NCBI RefSeq assembly: GCF_036884655.1
Contig: NC_088354.1
Span: forward strand, 18,278,501-18,342,500
DNA length: 64,000 nt
From: Musa acuminata AAA Group
Lineage: Eukaryota > Streptophyta > Magnoliopsida > Zingiberales > Musaceae
Reading direction: 5' to 3'
The notes under the pieces are model-generated. The model had not been told where the DNA came from. It saw only the letters and a program-made list of their open reading frames with translations, and ran no database searches. Positions 1 through 10,682 of this stretch are shown here, piece by piece. Position 1 is the stretch's first letter, and every line of letters begins with the position of its first letter. The translations under genes and the position numbers were made by a program.

Positions 1-17
1 TCCGTCCCGTACGCGTG

Positions 18-147
18 CATTACAGAACCCGTCCACTCGACGGCATTACAGAACCCGTCCACGCGATGGCATTACAGAACCCGTCCACGCGACGGCATCA
101 CAGAACCCATCCATGCGACAACATCATAGAACCCGATCGCACACGGC
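18..147. repeat. 26-bp tandem repeat in the GC-rich leader
   Basis: Units begin at about 18, 44, 70, 96 and 122. Each starts CATTACAGAACCCGTCC and ends near CGCGACGG; the last two are diverged. The GC-rich tract continues to about 470 as loose GCGGCAGC-type sequence. Overlapping open frames on both strands here look like a by-product of composition. Confidence 0.8.
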
Positions 148-479
148 CAGAACCCGTCCATGCGACGGTCGGCCGCACGCAGGCAGACAGCCCAAGTGGC
201 GGCCATGCGTGAGTAGGCCGTGCACAGGCGACGGCCGCGTGCTGGCAGCAGCCACCCGCGGGCAGGAACCGCCGCAGCGGCAGCGGTCGCGCGTGAGCAG
301 TAGCAGCCCCGCGGCGGTAGCGCCGTGGCGGCAGCGGCCGCGCATAGGCTAGAACTGCCGCAGGCAGCCGCGTACAGGCGGCAGCTGCATAGAGGCGGCA
401 GCCGCGCACAAGCGGTCGGGCCGCAGGCAGCAGCGGTAGCGCCGCTCGCGTAGGCGACGGCGGCGGCGATGGCAGATTA

Positions 480-1839
480 GGGTTTTGGCATATTTACATT
501 TTTGCCCTCCAGGCTAGGGTTTTGAAAAATTACAGTTTTACTCTTTTCAAATATCGTAATTACAATTTATGTTCTGTCAACATATTAACAGTTTTGCCCT
601 CGGTCTAATTTCTGCCAAATTATAGTTCTACCATTCGTATATTTTCGATTTATATCCTATCAAATATTTTCGATTTTTATCATTATGAAATTGAGAAATT
701 TAGGTTATATTCTCAATTATAAAATTGATAAATATCATTTATTATAATTATGATTAATTTTAATCATGATTATATTTTTGATTATTTGATTGGATTTAAT
801 TTTGATTAAAAAAAAACTATAAATTATGGTTTATTTTATGGTTTTCTCATATGAATTATTCATTATATATGTGGTAAATAAAATTAAAATCCAATTATTG
901 TTTTTGAAATTTTCATTTATTTATTCACATGTATATGCTTAAAATTATCATATGAGTTTTATTAAATGTTCAATAATTATTATGGTTATTTATTATTGAA
1001 CGGCTTAGCATTAATATTCAATAATTATTATTGTTATTTATTATTGAATTGCTTTGCATTAATGTTCAATAATTGTTATGGTTATTTATTATTGAACTGC
1101 TTTACATAAATGTTCAATAATTATTATGGTTATTTATTATTGAACTGCTTAGCATTAATATTCAATAATTATTATTGTTATTTATTATTGAATTGTTTTG
1201 CATTAATGTTCAATACTTGTTATGGTTATTTATTATTGAACTGCTTTACATAAATGTTCAATAATTATTATTGTCATTTTATTATTGAACTGCTTAGCAA
1301 AATTAAAGAAATATTGATGAATATTATTTGTAATTTATTTCCCTAAGTTTTATCTGACTAGTAGCTGCCAAAGTGGCATGGGATGATAAACTTTTGTGAT
1401 ATGGATTACAATAAAAGTTTTATCATTTTATAGGATATTTTTATTTTATATTATTACATTAGTCTTATAGCCACCAAAGTGACCTAGACTAATGACTTAT
1501 AAAATAATATTAAGGAATTAGTCCTAAATGACATTAAGGAAATAATATTCATAATGACACATATAATTAGGAGATTTAGATAATCCCAAAGGAGAATCTA
1601 ATTCAAATAATTATGTGATGGGGTAGGATGATACTATTTTAGATATCCTTGCAGTTTAGGGTTGTATACCCAAAGGTAACAATACCTATTCCTCAAGGAT
1701 GGTATCAGTCCTCCATAAATATTCTTGAGTGAACACTAGATATGTCAATATTTCACCCAAAGGTGTAATATAGATGATATCAATAGTTCATCAATTTTTG
1801 ACAAACTCAAAGCATTAATATTGTTATATATTTTTTGCA
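480..1839 (+). other. AT-rich untranslated leader of element A
   Basis: No convincing coding frame. It opens with a segment (TTAGGGTTTTGGCATATTT) that resembles the end of the GC-rich leader near 59240, then turns very AT-rich, holds the 48-bp array at 969-1304, and has two related blocks at 1367 and 1470 (GCTGCCAAAGTGGC and GCCACCAAAGTGAC). It ends directly before the gag ATG at 1840. Confidence 0.6.
969..1304. repeat. Seven-copy 48-bp tandem repeat, each unit a hairpin
   Basis: The core TTCAATAAT recurs at 969, 1017, 1065, 1113, 1161, 1209 and 1257, an exact 48-bp period. Each unit carries the arms TTCAATAAT and ATTATTGAA about 14 bp apart, then a GCTTNGCATTAAT-like spacer. Units 2 and 5 share ATTATTGTTATTT while units 1, 3 and 4 share ATTATGGTTATTT, which suggests duplication of blocks as well as single units. 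Confidence 0.9.
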
Positions 1840-4800
1840 GTGGTACTTCCGCATATACATTCATATGTTTCTAGTGTCCCTGTACTTTCTGGATCAAATT
1901 ATTCAGAATGGTTAGAACATATGCAATTCACACTGGGTGTATTAGATCTTGATCTAGCATTACTTGTTGAAAAGTCTGTAGACTTGACTGATGAAAGTAC
2001 TGAAGAACAAGTTAATGAAATGAAGGCTTGGGAAAGATCTGATAGGCTTAGTTTAATGTTCATAAGAATGACAATTGCAAATAACATAAAGACTTCATTA
2101 CCGATTGTAACTAGCGCAAAGGAATATTTAAAGGTTATTGAAGACAAATTTAAATCTACTGATAAGTCATTGGCTGACACATTGATGAAAGAACTAACTA
2201 CGGCTCAATATGATGGTACTCGAGGAATTTAGGATCATATCCTCAATATGGCTGACAAAGCTGCAAAACTTAAAACATTAGGTATGAATGTTGATGAATC
2301 TTTCCTCGTGCAATTTATTCTCAATTCTCTTCCTTCTCAGTTTGGCCCATTCAAGATTCACTACAACACAAATAAGGATAAGTGGGACTTGAATGAGTTG
2401 ACTAGCATGTGTGTTCAGGAAGAATTGAGATTAAGGCAGGAAAGTTCACATAATGTCATGACCACTACTCAAGGAGCTGCTAATAAGAAAAGAAAGTTGA
2501 AGCATTATCAATCAAAGAAATTTGTCGGGTCTGGAAATGTTAAACGGATTAATGAAAAGAAAGCATTTATTGTAAAGTGCTTCTTTTGTGACAAGAAAGG
2601 ACATGTGAAGAAGGATTGCATTAAACGCAAGACTTGGTTCGAAAAGAAAGGTATTAACTCGACCTTTGTATGTTTCGAATCAAACATTACAGAAGTTCCT
2701 TCTAACACTTGGTGGATAGATTCCGATGCTTCAACTCATGTTACAAATAACATGCAGGGATTTCTTTCAATTCGGAAACCAAAAGAATATGAAAGATTCA
2801 TCATTATGGGAAATCGTCTTAAAGCGAAAGTGATATCAATGGGAACTTATCGTCTACGCTTAGAGATGGGTCACTTGATGGATCTTGTTGACACATGTTA
2901 TGTCCCTACAATTTCTAGAAATTTGATTTTTCTTTCTAGAATTGATGAGTTAGGATATTGTATTTCTTTTGGTAGTGGCAAACTCAGCATATTTTACGAT
3001 TCAATAAAAGTTGGTTCTGGAATTCTTTGTGATGGTTTGTACATAATTAATTTGGATCTTGAGTTTGCAAAGACACTAATGACCCTGCAATCAAGTGTTG
3101 GATTGAAACGTAGTTTCAATAATGAAAGATCTTCTATATTGTGGCATAGACGATTGAGGCATATCTCCAAGGAAAGAATTGAAAGATTAGTGAAGGATAA
3201 TATTTTGGAACATTTAGACTTCACTAATTTTGATATTTGTATAGATTGCATAAAGGGAAAGCAAACTAAACAAATAAAGAAAAATGCCACAAGAAGTAAA
3301 GAACTCCTTGAGATTATTCATACTGATATCTACGGACCACTCCATATTCCTTGTTTTAGTGGAGAAAAATATTTCATCACATTTATAGATGATCTGTCCA
3401 GATATGGCAAAGTTTATCTAATACATGAAAAATCTCAAGCCGTTGATACTCTTGAAGTATACATAAATGAGGTTGAGAGACAATTAGATAGAAAAGTTAA
3501 CATTGTCAGATCTGACAAAGGTGGTGAATTTTATGGCAGATATGATGGATCTAGTCAGAATATTGGTCCTTTTGCTAGATTCCTAGAATAACGGGGTATT
3601 TGTGCTCAATATGCATTACCAGGTGTGCCACAGCAGAACGGTGTTGCTGAAAGGCGAAATCGTACTATGATGGATATGGTTAGGAGCATGATGAGTTATT
3701 CCTCTGTACCTGAGTCGATGTTGGGTGAAACTCTTAGGACAGCTATGTACATCTTGAACAGGGTTCCTAGTAAGTCAGTTTCATCGACTCCATTTGAGTT
3801 ATAGACTGGTAGGAAGCCCAGTTTGAGACATTTATATATTTGGGGATGTCCTGCAGAGATAAGAGTATTCAATCCACATGAAAAGAAATTGGGGCCAAGA
3901 ACTATTTCAGGATATTTTATTGGTTATCCAGAAAAATCCAAGGGATACATATTTTATTGCCCTAATCATAGTATGAGAATAGTAGAATCTGGTAATGCAA
4001 AATTCCTAGAAAATAGCGAAATCAGTGGGAGTGAAAAATCTCGAAAGGTTAATTTTGATATTGAGGAGATTCAGGTTAATTCTCTCATATCATCTCCTGT
4101 CCGAGAGATTGTTGTTCCTCAAATCAATGAGAGTATTGATGAGGGTGAACAATAAAATAACATCCAAGAACTCTCACATGATGTTGATGTCGCCGCTGAT
4201 GATCTTGTAGAACAATCACAATTGGCAGATTTGAGAAGATCTCAAAGGAAAAGGAAACATGCCATTTCTGATGATTATGTTGTATATCTATAAGAATCAG
4301 ATTATGATATAGGAATAAAAAGAGACCCCTTATCGTTTTCACAAGCCATAGAAAGTAACGATTCTGGAAAATGGTATGATGCAATGAAAGAAGAGTTAAA
4401 ATCAATGGTACAGAATGATGTCTGGGATCTCGTTGAATTGCCCAATGATTGTAAAAGAGTCGGTTGTAAATGGGTCTTTAAGACAAAACGTGACTCAACG
4501 GGCAATATCGAACGATATAAAGCTAGACTTGTGGCCAAAGGTTTTTCTCAGAAGGAAGGCATCGACTATAATGAGACTTTTTCTCCTGTTTCTAAAAAGG
4601 ACTCATTGAGAATCGTTATGACATTAGTAGCTCATTATGATCTTGAGTTGCATCAGATGGATGTGAAAACAGCATTTCTGAACGGGGATCTAGATGAGGA
4701 AATCTATATGGAACAACCCGAAGGATTCATAGAAAAGGGAAAAGAAAGTTGGGCTTGTAAACTTAAGAAATCTATTTATGGCCTTAAACAAGCTTCCAGA

Positions 4801-5895
4801 CAATGGTATATAAAGTTTCATAATACCATTACTTCCTTCGGATTTAAGGAAAATACTGTTGATCAGTGTATATACCTGAAGGTAAGTGGGAGCAAGTTTA
4901 TTATATTGGTCTTATATATGGATGATATTTTACTTGCCAGTAGTGATCTTGGTTTATTGCACGAAACCAAGATATTTCTCAACAAGAACTTTAAGATGGT
5001 TGATATGAATAAGGCATCCTATGTTATTGGCATTGAGATATTCAGAGATAGATCTCAAGGATTATTAGGATTGTCTCAGAAAGGATATATTGATCGTATC
5101 TTAGAGAGATTTAATATGCAGCTTTGCTCAACCAATGATGTACCTATTACTAAAGGTGAAAAATTCAGTCAAAACCAGTGCCCAAGAAATGACTTAGAAA
5201 AGAATCAAATGAAGAATATTCCTTATGGATGCGCAGTTGGAAGTCTATTATATGCTCAAACCTGTACAAGACCAGATATCAGTTTTGCAGTTGCAATGCT
5301 GGTAAGATATCAAAGCAACCCAGGAATGTAACATTGGAAAGTTGCAAAGAAAGTAATGCGATATCTACAAGGGGCAAAAGATTATATGCTCACATACAGG
5401 AGATCTGATCAGCTTGAAGTAACTGGATATTCAGATGCTGATTTTGCAAATTGCCTCGATAGCAGGAAGTCTACTTCAGGATTTGTATTTATGTTAGTTG
5501 GTGGGGCAATTTCTTGGAAAAGTGCAAAGCAATCGCTTATTGCATCATCAATAATTGAAGCTGAATTTGTGGCATGCTTTGAGGCCACAAATCAAGCTTT
5601 ATGGCTACGAAATTTTATCTCAGGACTTGGTGTGGTCGACTTAATTGCCAACCCGCTGAAGATATTTTGTGATAACACCACAGTAGTTTTCTTCTCTAAG
5701 AATGGCAAGTACTCTAGTGGTTCCAAGCACATTGAGATAAAGTACTTGGTGGTTAGAGAAAGAGTCCAGAAACAGCAAGTGTCAATTGAGAACTTGAGCA
5801 CCACTATGATGATTGCTGATCCATTGACAAAAGCCTTACAGTGCAAAATATTCAAAGAACATGTTCTTAGAATGGGGCTTGTGAGCAAGTCATAA
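1840..5895 (+). pseudogene. Copia gag-pol polyprotein, element A (nonsense-interrupted)
   Basis: The polyprotein encodes capsid, protease, integrase and reverse transcriptase/RNase H for copying the element. It starts at the ATG at 1840 and stays in one frame to the stop at 5893-5895. Visible in order: gag N-terminus (SGSNYSEWLEHMQF); CCHC zinc knuckle near 2577-2620 (CFFCDKKGHVKKDC); protease site near 2710 reading DSDAS where DSGAS or DTGAS is expected; GAG-pre-integrase (LWHRRLRHIS, 3140); integrase (HTDIYGPL, 3318; PQQNGVAERRNRT, 3628); RT (LHQMDVKTAFLNG, 4648; catalytic YMDD at 4915-4926); RNase H (YSDADFANCLDSRKSTSGF, 5428). In-frame stops lie at 2230, 3589, 3802, 4153, 4291 and 5329; I see no frameshift. 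The DSD protease and the stops make it non-functional as read. Confidence 0.85.
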
Positions 5896-6338
5896 AGGAT
5901 ATGGTGATGCATGTTTATGTGGATGCTATTATTGACATTTTACTTAATTAAAGTTATCTGTTTCTGCTATCCTGTTTACATTTATGTTTATGCATATTAT
6001 AGTTGAATGTAATAACAGGATTGTCTTGACAAAACAAATTACAGGGGTCATTATGGACTATGTTAGGAAAGACTAACAATGTTGTGGTACATAGAAGGGA
6101 GTATGACATTGATGAAATACAACCGCTATAATTCGCATTGATAGTTGGACTTAATATAGTATTATTGTGTTTATTGGACTTATTGGCTTATTTTTTAAAA
6201 CATGGCCATGTATAAAATGCTTTTCAAAAATTTCTTGGAATCCAATTAGGTAAAATTGTTTTTAAACAAATTTTGTTTTGTTTGTTTTGATTTTGTATCT
6301 CTTTTATATCTTATCAATTAATGGGCCAAGTGGGAGAA
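5896..6338 (+). other. 3' untranslated region and polypurine tract of element A
   Basis: No coding frame. It ends in the polypurine tract AAGTGGGAGAA (6328-6338) directly before the LTR TG dinucleotide. This tract primes plus-strand DNA synthesis in LTR retrotransposons; the same AAGTGGGAGA motif precedes the LTR at 56972. Confidence 0.75.
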
Positions 6339-6904
6339 TGTTAGAATATGTGGCCCTTTTATAATTGAATAAGATATATAATAGAATAACTAATTGGGTT
6401 CCGTTCAGATATTTTAGCCAATAGACTAAGTCCACTACGGAACGATTCCTCGGAGATATCCTTGATGGGAGGAAATCTTTTGAGATCTCATCGTAGACCC
6501 TCTGCTCTTGCCTATAAAAGGACAAGATCTCTAGGGGTTGAGGGTGTGTTAGAGCGTTATAACGTTGACACGTATAGACGCACCTCTCCGTTGAGGGATT
6601 CAGTTATTCTCCTCGACTCTCTCCCCAAAACCCTCTCCCCAAATCCATCAATCTGTGTGGGTCCTGTGAAAGGATAGGAAGAGAAGAGAAAGGGTCTACT
6701 CTCCTTGCACTCCTTCAGATTGCGTGCGATTGAATTAAAGATGGTCGGATTAAAGACGATGCTAGCAGCTATTTTGGATTAAAGACGGTGCTTAGCAGAT
6801 CAACGGGATCTCTGAACATATGACATCAAAAGGTACGCATCGTATAATTAGATCTATGCATTGATTTCAATCCTGGCATATAGGTTATTTCCGCATTATT
6901 GACA
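6339..6904 (+). repeat. 3' LTR of element A
   Basis: It begins TGTTAGAATATGTGG right after the polypurine tract. TATA-type sequence CCTATAAAAGG lies at 6511-6521 and the pyrimidine-rich CTCCCCAAAACCCTCTCCCC at about 6622. The right end is put at TTATTGACA near 6904 because it ends in CA and roughly mirrors the left terminus. No second copy is in the window to confirm it. Confidence 0.6.
6511..6521 (+). promoter_or_regulatory. TATA box in the LTR of element A
   Basis: CCTATAAAAGG, about 170 bp into the LTR, at the place where plant LTR promoters usually start transcription. Confidence 0.6.
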
Positions 6905-7265
6905 TAGTATAATTACAGATCTTTATGCTTACAATGGATTGCTCGACAATCAAAAGAGTCATGCAAAACTCATAAAGATAAGGGGAATCGCTAACTCGAA
7001 GAATTTGATACTCATGCAAGGGCTTGTATACGGAAAATAGACTGTCCGTAATCATCCTAAGGTGATCAAAATTAAGAAGTGGAGCAACTTGGGTGAAACT
7101 TAGTAAAGTGCCTAAGCCGTATAAAGGGAGTCAGCATATAACATGGAACATAGAGAGAATGCACAAAGCTTTCCTTAGACAATGGTCAAGGATATGAACT
7201 CTTAAAAAGATAAGAGCAAGTTCATGTTATTCCATAGGTCTCTCATTTTGATGGAGTAGGCTCAT
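6905..7265. other. Unassigned stretch between elements A and K'
   Basis: No open frame, LTR terminus or RNA gene recognised. One plus frame at 7065-7200 reads somewhat like a degraded protein (tryptophan- and lysine-rich), so it may be a relic of an older retroelement 3' end. Confidence 0.3.
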
Positions 7266-7501
7266 TATTAGGACCCTTTTTCTGAGCTTTTGAATAATAT
7301 TTATTAAGTCAGTTTAGTTCAGTTGTTTATTGAGTCTGTTTAGTTCAGTTAGAGCCAGATAGAAGTTTATTTAATATTTAATTATTATTAAGAGTCCAAG
7401 TCCTAATGGACTTTAGGTGGAACTCTATAAATAGTGATGTAACCCTTTATTTAAAGAAACCAATTAATGAAATATTATTCTAGTTTGTTATGACAAACCC
7501 T

Positions 7502-7582
7502 AGGAGGCCGATCCCCTCGAAGCGATCAAGGAGGTCGATCCCTTCGAAGTGATCAAGAAGGCTAATCCCCTCGAAGTGATCA
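7502..7582. repeat. Three-copy 27-bp tandem repeat in the K' LTR
   Basis: Units at 7502, 7529 and 7556, each close to AGGAGGCCGATCCCCTCGAA followed by GCGATCA or GTGATCA. The LTR at 14468 has a single equivalent unit. Confidence 0.8.
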
Positions 7583-7604
7583 TTCCCTTTTCTTCCATTT
7601 CTTT

Positions 7605-7699
7605 CATTTCTTTTACGATAAAAACTTAGGGTTCTATCATTTGGTATCAGAGTATTTTATGATAAGACTTTAGGGTCTTATCATTTGATATCAGAGCTA
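7605..7699 (+). repeat. Duplicated LTR-end/primer-site junction
   Basis: The segment ACGATAAAAACTTAGGGTTC continuing to TATCATTTGGTATCAGAG is followed at once by a diverged second copy ending TATCATTTGATATCAGAGC. Two primer-binding-site-like sequences result, at 7642-7653 and 7686-7697, 44 bp apart. Confidence 0.7.
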
Positions 7700-8189
7700 T
7701 GATCCTCGGCATTCTCGCTGTAGTTTGTCATCTAAAAAAAAAAAAAAGAAAGAAAGAAAGATAAGAGGTCGGCAGCCTTTAACCGCACCCCTGCTACTTC
7801 CCTTCTCCACCACCGCTGCCATTGCAAGGCAACCCGTTCTCTGCCATCGTTGCTGCTCCTCAGAGTAGTGATCCTCAGCGTTCTCACTGTTCTCACTGCG
7901 TTCTGAAAAAAAAAAAAAAGAGGAAGAAGAAGCCACAACCATGAACCCTTGCTTCCGGCCAGCCCACCGCCGTCCGCCATTGTAAGGTGACTCCACCGCT
8001 ACCGCTGCACCCCAACCGCTCACCGTCGCTCGTTCACTGCCGGTCGCCTCCCACTCGAGCCACCACCGCTGCCTCCTCCACCGCCGCCCGACTCCCCTAG
8101 GGTCGCAACCGCAGCAGCCCGACCTCCCCTCCTCGACTATCATTGGTGACACTGCTCCCAGCCATGCCACCACCGCTGCCTCCTTCTCT

Positions 8190-9522
8190 GTTAAATCTCA
8201 GTTTTTGATGATGAAGTCAATTGTAATTTATTTGATCTAATCTATATGTTGAGAAAAGTGTGCAGAATTAATTATGATAGCAGTAAGACATAAAGCAGGT
8301 GTTGTGCTAGAGTCAAGATCGAGATCATGTTGGGAGTTCGAGAGTTCGTCGGAAGTCCGGATGTTCGTCGGAAGTTCTACCGGAACCAACCGAGAAGTCC
8401 AAGAGCTTGCCAAAGAAGCTCGTTGGAACTTGCTAAGAAGATCGTCATAAAGTCCAGGAGCTTACCGGGAGTCCATCGGAGTATTACCGAGAGTTCGTCG
8501 GATGTTCGCTGGAAGTATGCTGGAAGCTCGTCGGAAGAGCAATTGATGCACCGGAACAAGAAGTATAGTAAACATGTCTTAATTATCGTAGTTAGAGTGT
8601 AAATTAAGTTAGGATTGAGAGATAATCCCGCTAACTTAATTAGGGGCCAATTGGGCCCTTAACAAGGCTGAAATGGGTCGAATTAAGCACCCAATTCAGC
8701 CCCTGAATTCTTGGCCGGCGATGGCACTGCTTGGAAAGCAGTGCCCGAGGAAATCTGGGTGGTGGTACCGCCCAGACTGGGTGGTGGTACCACTGGCAAT
8801 TATTACTGCCAGCGGTGGTACCGCCCCTATCAGGCGGTGGTACCGCCAGAGCTCGGTCTCCAAGCTTTGTCAGGTGGTGGTACCGCCCAGACTGGGTGGT
8901 GGTATCACCTAGTGTCAGGTGTTAGGTGGTGGTACCGCCAAGACCTCGAAAATCCAGGATTAGATACTTTTTGGCTCTATTTTTGAAGCCATTGAGGCCT
9001 ATAAAAACCCCACCCTTTTTTGCATGAAAGTGCATGAAAGCATTTCGATAATGTTGAGTTGTTGGGTATAAAAGTATTGTAAACAAGTGCTAGAGTCCTC
9101 CTCCTCCTTTTCTAAATATTGAGATTATTCAAGAGAGGTGTGAGACTTGCAAGGGTTCTCTCCTAAACTGGTGAAAAGGAGAAAGCGCTGTAAAAGGTGG
9201 TTGGTCTTCACCTATTGAAGGAAGGCCTTTAGTGGATGCCGGAGACCTTGTCGGAGGAGGAATTTGAAAGTGGATGTAGGTCACGTTGACCGAACCACTC
9301 TAAATTCTGGTTTACTTTTCATAAGTGTAATTTACTTTAACTGCAAATCATTTCATAGCAAACTGCTTCTCCTCCTCATCTTGCTTACGCTCTCATACGT
9401 TTCAAGTTACTATCATCCGATTCGATTTTCATCAAACGTACGAAATATTTTATACGAAAATCGAAGAATTTTTTGCTGTACTAATTCACCCCCCCCTCTT
9501 AGTGCCACTCTTGATCCTAACA
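8190..9522 (+). repeat. 5' LTR of element B
   Basis: 1333 bp with TG...CA ends. It holds GGTGGTACCGCC/GGTGGTACCACC palindromes at about 8755-8945, TATA box CTATAAAAA at 8999-9007, and a C-run just before the 3' terminus, as in the LTRs at 17752, 26517, 31461 and 48426. Confidence 0.85.
8755..8945. repeat. Palindromic GGTGGTACC array in the LTR of B
   Basis: At least six copies of GGTGGTA(C/T)C-type sequence, several extended to the self-complementary GGCGGTACCGCC form, lie just upstream of the TATA box. The other Sirevirus-type LTRs here have equivalent arrays of the same GC-rich character. Confidence 0.8.
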
Positions 9523-9524
9523 AT

Positions 9525-9536
9525 TGGTATAAGAGC
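9525..9536 (+). other. Primer binding site of element B
   Basis: TGGTATAAGAGC, two bases after the LTR CA, differing at one position from the initiator-tRNA-Met complement TGGTATCAGAGC. The primer tRNA starts minus-strand synthesis here. Confidence 0.8.
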
Positions 9537-9572
9537 AAGATTCACTCTCATTTGGTTTTAAACCTGAGAGAG

Positions 9573-10682
9573 ATGACATTTGTCGGCAACCTAGAGGGTC
9601 ATTCAATTACACGTCCACCTATGTTCAATGGGATGGATTACACATATTGGAAGACTAGAATGAGGATCTTCCTAATTTCAATAGATTTTGAATTATGGAA
9701 TATTGTAGAAAATGACTTTCAAAAGTCTTCTCTTCCAATAAACGATTGGAATGAATTGGAGAAGAAAACTTTCGCTTTAAACGCAAAGGCTATGAATGCC
9801 TTATTTTGTGCATTAGATAAAAATGAATTTGATCGAGTATCGTTTTGTGAAACAACTTTTGACATTTGGCACACACTCGAAGTGACTCATGAAGGTACTA
9901 GTAGAGTGAAGGAGTAAAAAAATAATCTTTTAGTACATTCTTATGAGTTGTTTCGAATGAAATCGAGCGAGACCATTGGATACATGTACACCCGATTTAC
10001 GGATGTCGTCAATAGTCTAAAAGAACTTGGTAAAGGGTTCTCGGATTTTGAACTTGTTAATAAACTTTTAAGATCCCTTCCAAAGAGTTGGGACCCTAAA
10101 GTAACGGTCATTTAAGAGGCCAAAGATCTAAATAATTTTTCTCTTAAAGAACTAATTGGGTCACTAATGACCTATGAAATGACATGTAAAGCTCATGAAG
10201 AGCTTGAGGACACCCTTCCAAAGAACAGAAAGGATATAGCACTGAGAACACAAGAAAACCACTTGAAAGAAAACTCAAGTGATGAGGACTTTGATGATGG
10301 CGTAGCACTCTTAACAAAGAAGTTCAAAAGATTCATAAAAAAAAATAAATTTAAAAATGATACTAAAAATAAATTTGAACATAAAAAAGAACAAGTGATA
10401 TGTTATGAATGCAAGAAGCCGGGACACTTCAAGAGTGAATGTCCCCAAGCAAAGAGGAGGCAACCAAAGAAGAAGGCTCTCAAAGCTACATGGGATGACT
10501 CAAGTGCATCTGAAGAAGAGGAGTCTCTCATCACCGAGCAAGTTGCTCACTATGCACTAATGGCCATTGGAGATGAGATAACAAGTTCATTTGATGCAAA
10601 TTTATCATTTGATGAACTATTAAATGCTTTTCATGACTTATTTGATGAATATAAATTAATTAGTAAAAATATAAATTATTAA
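9573..10682 (+). pseudogene. Gag of Sirevirus-type element B
   Basis: Capsid/nucleocapsid protein. I chose the ATG at 9573 because it lies 36 bp after the primer site and aligns with the gag starts of J (19896) and D (33877), which also begin just after GAGAG; the open frame extends upstream into the LTR by chance. N-terminal gag domain (DYTYWKTRMRIFL; ALDKNEFDRVSFCET), stop codons at about 9915 and 10113 in the same frame, serine/acid-rich stretch, then a CCHC zinc knuckle (CYECKKPGHFKSEC) at about 10401-10442. A frameshift in an A-run near 10680-10688 moves the downstream gag/pol part to another frame. This gag keeps the zinc knuckle that J, D and E lack. Confidence 0.8.

Larger units (their letters stand above)
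1..6904 (+). mobile_element. Ty1/copia LTR retrotransposon A (5' LTR outside window)
   Basis: Internal region plus 3' LTR of a copia element. In order: GC-rich leader (1-480), AT-rich leader with a tandem repeat (480-1839), gag-pol in one frame (1840-5895), 3' untranslated stretch, polypurine tract, and an LTR starting TGTTAGAATATG at 6339. No LTR or primer binding site precedes the leader, so the 5' LTR should lie left of position 1. The plan (PBS, GC-rich leader, AT-rich leader, gag nearly 2 kb downstream) matches the copy at 58.6-62.6 kb, which supports reading 1-1839 as leader. The 3' LTR end near 6904 is uncertain. Confidence 0.8.
7266..8189 (+). mobile_element. Gypsy-like 5' LTR and leader (K'), truncated by element B
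   Basis: The LTR-like part runs from about TATTAGGACCC (7267) to CTATCA (7639), with TATA box CTATAAATA at 7425-7433. A tRNA-iMet-type primer binding site TGGTATCAGAGT follows at 7642-7653. It shares the GGAGACCGATCCC/AAGATCAA block with the LTR at 14468, so the two are related families. After the PBS comes a GC-rich, pyrimidine-rich leader with poly(A) runs (7698-8189); open frames there look like composition artefacts. At 8190 the LTR of element B begins and the rest of K' is missing. Confidence 0.6.

Noticed and set aside
98..409. Overlapping open frames on both strands in the first 400 bp
   Set aside because: GC-rich tandem repeats leave several frames open at once; residue composition is repetitive (R, P, A, H) and the place is the leader of a retroelement.
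7697..8173. 158-codon minus-strand frame
   Set aside because: GC- and pyrimidine-rich leader with poly(A) runs; the translation is W/G/R-rich low complexity without a motif.
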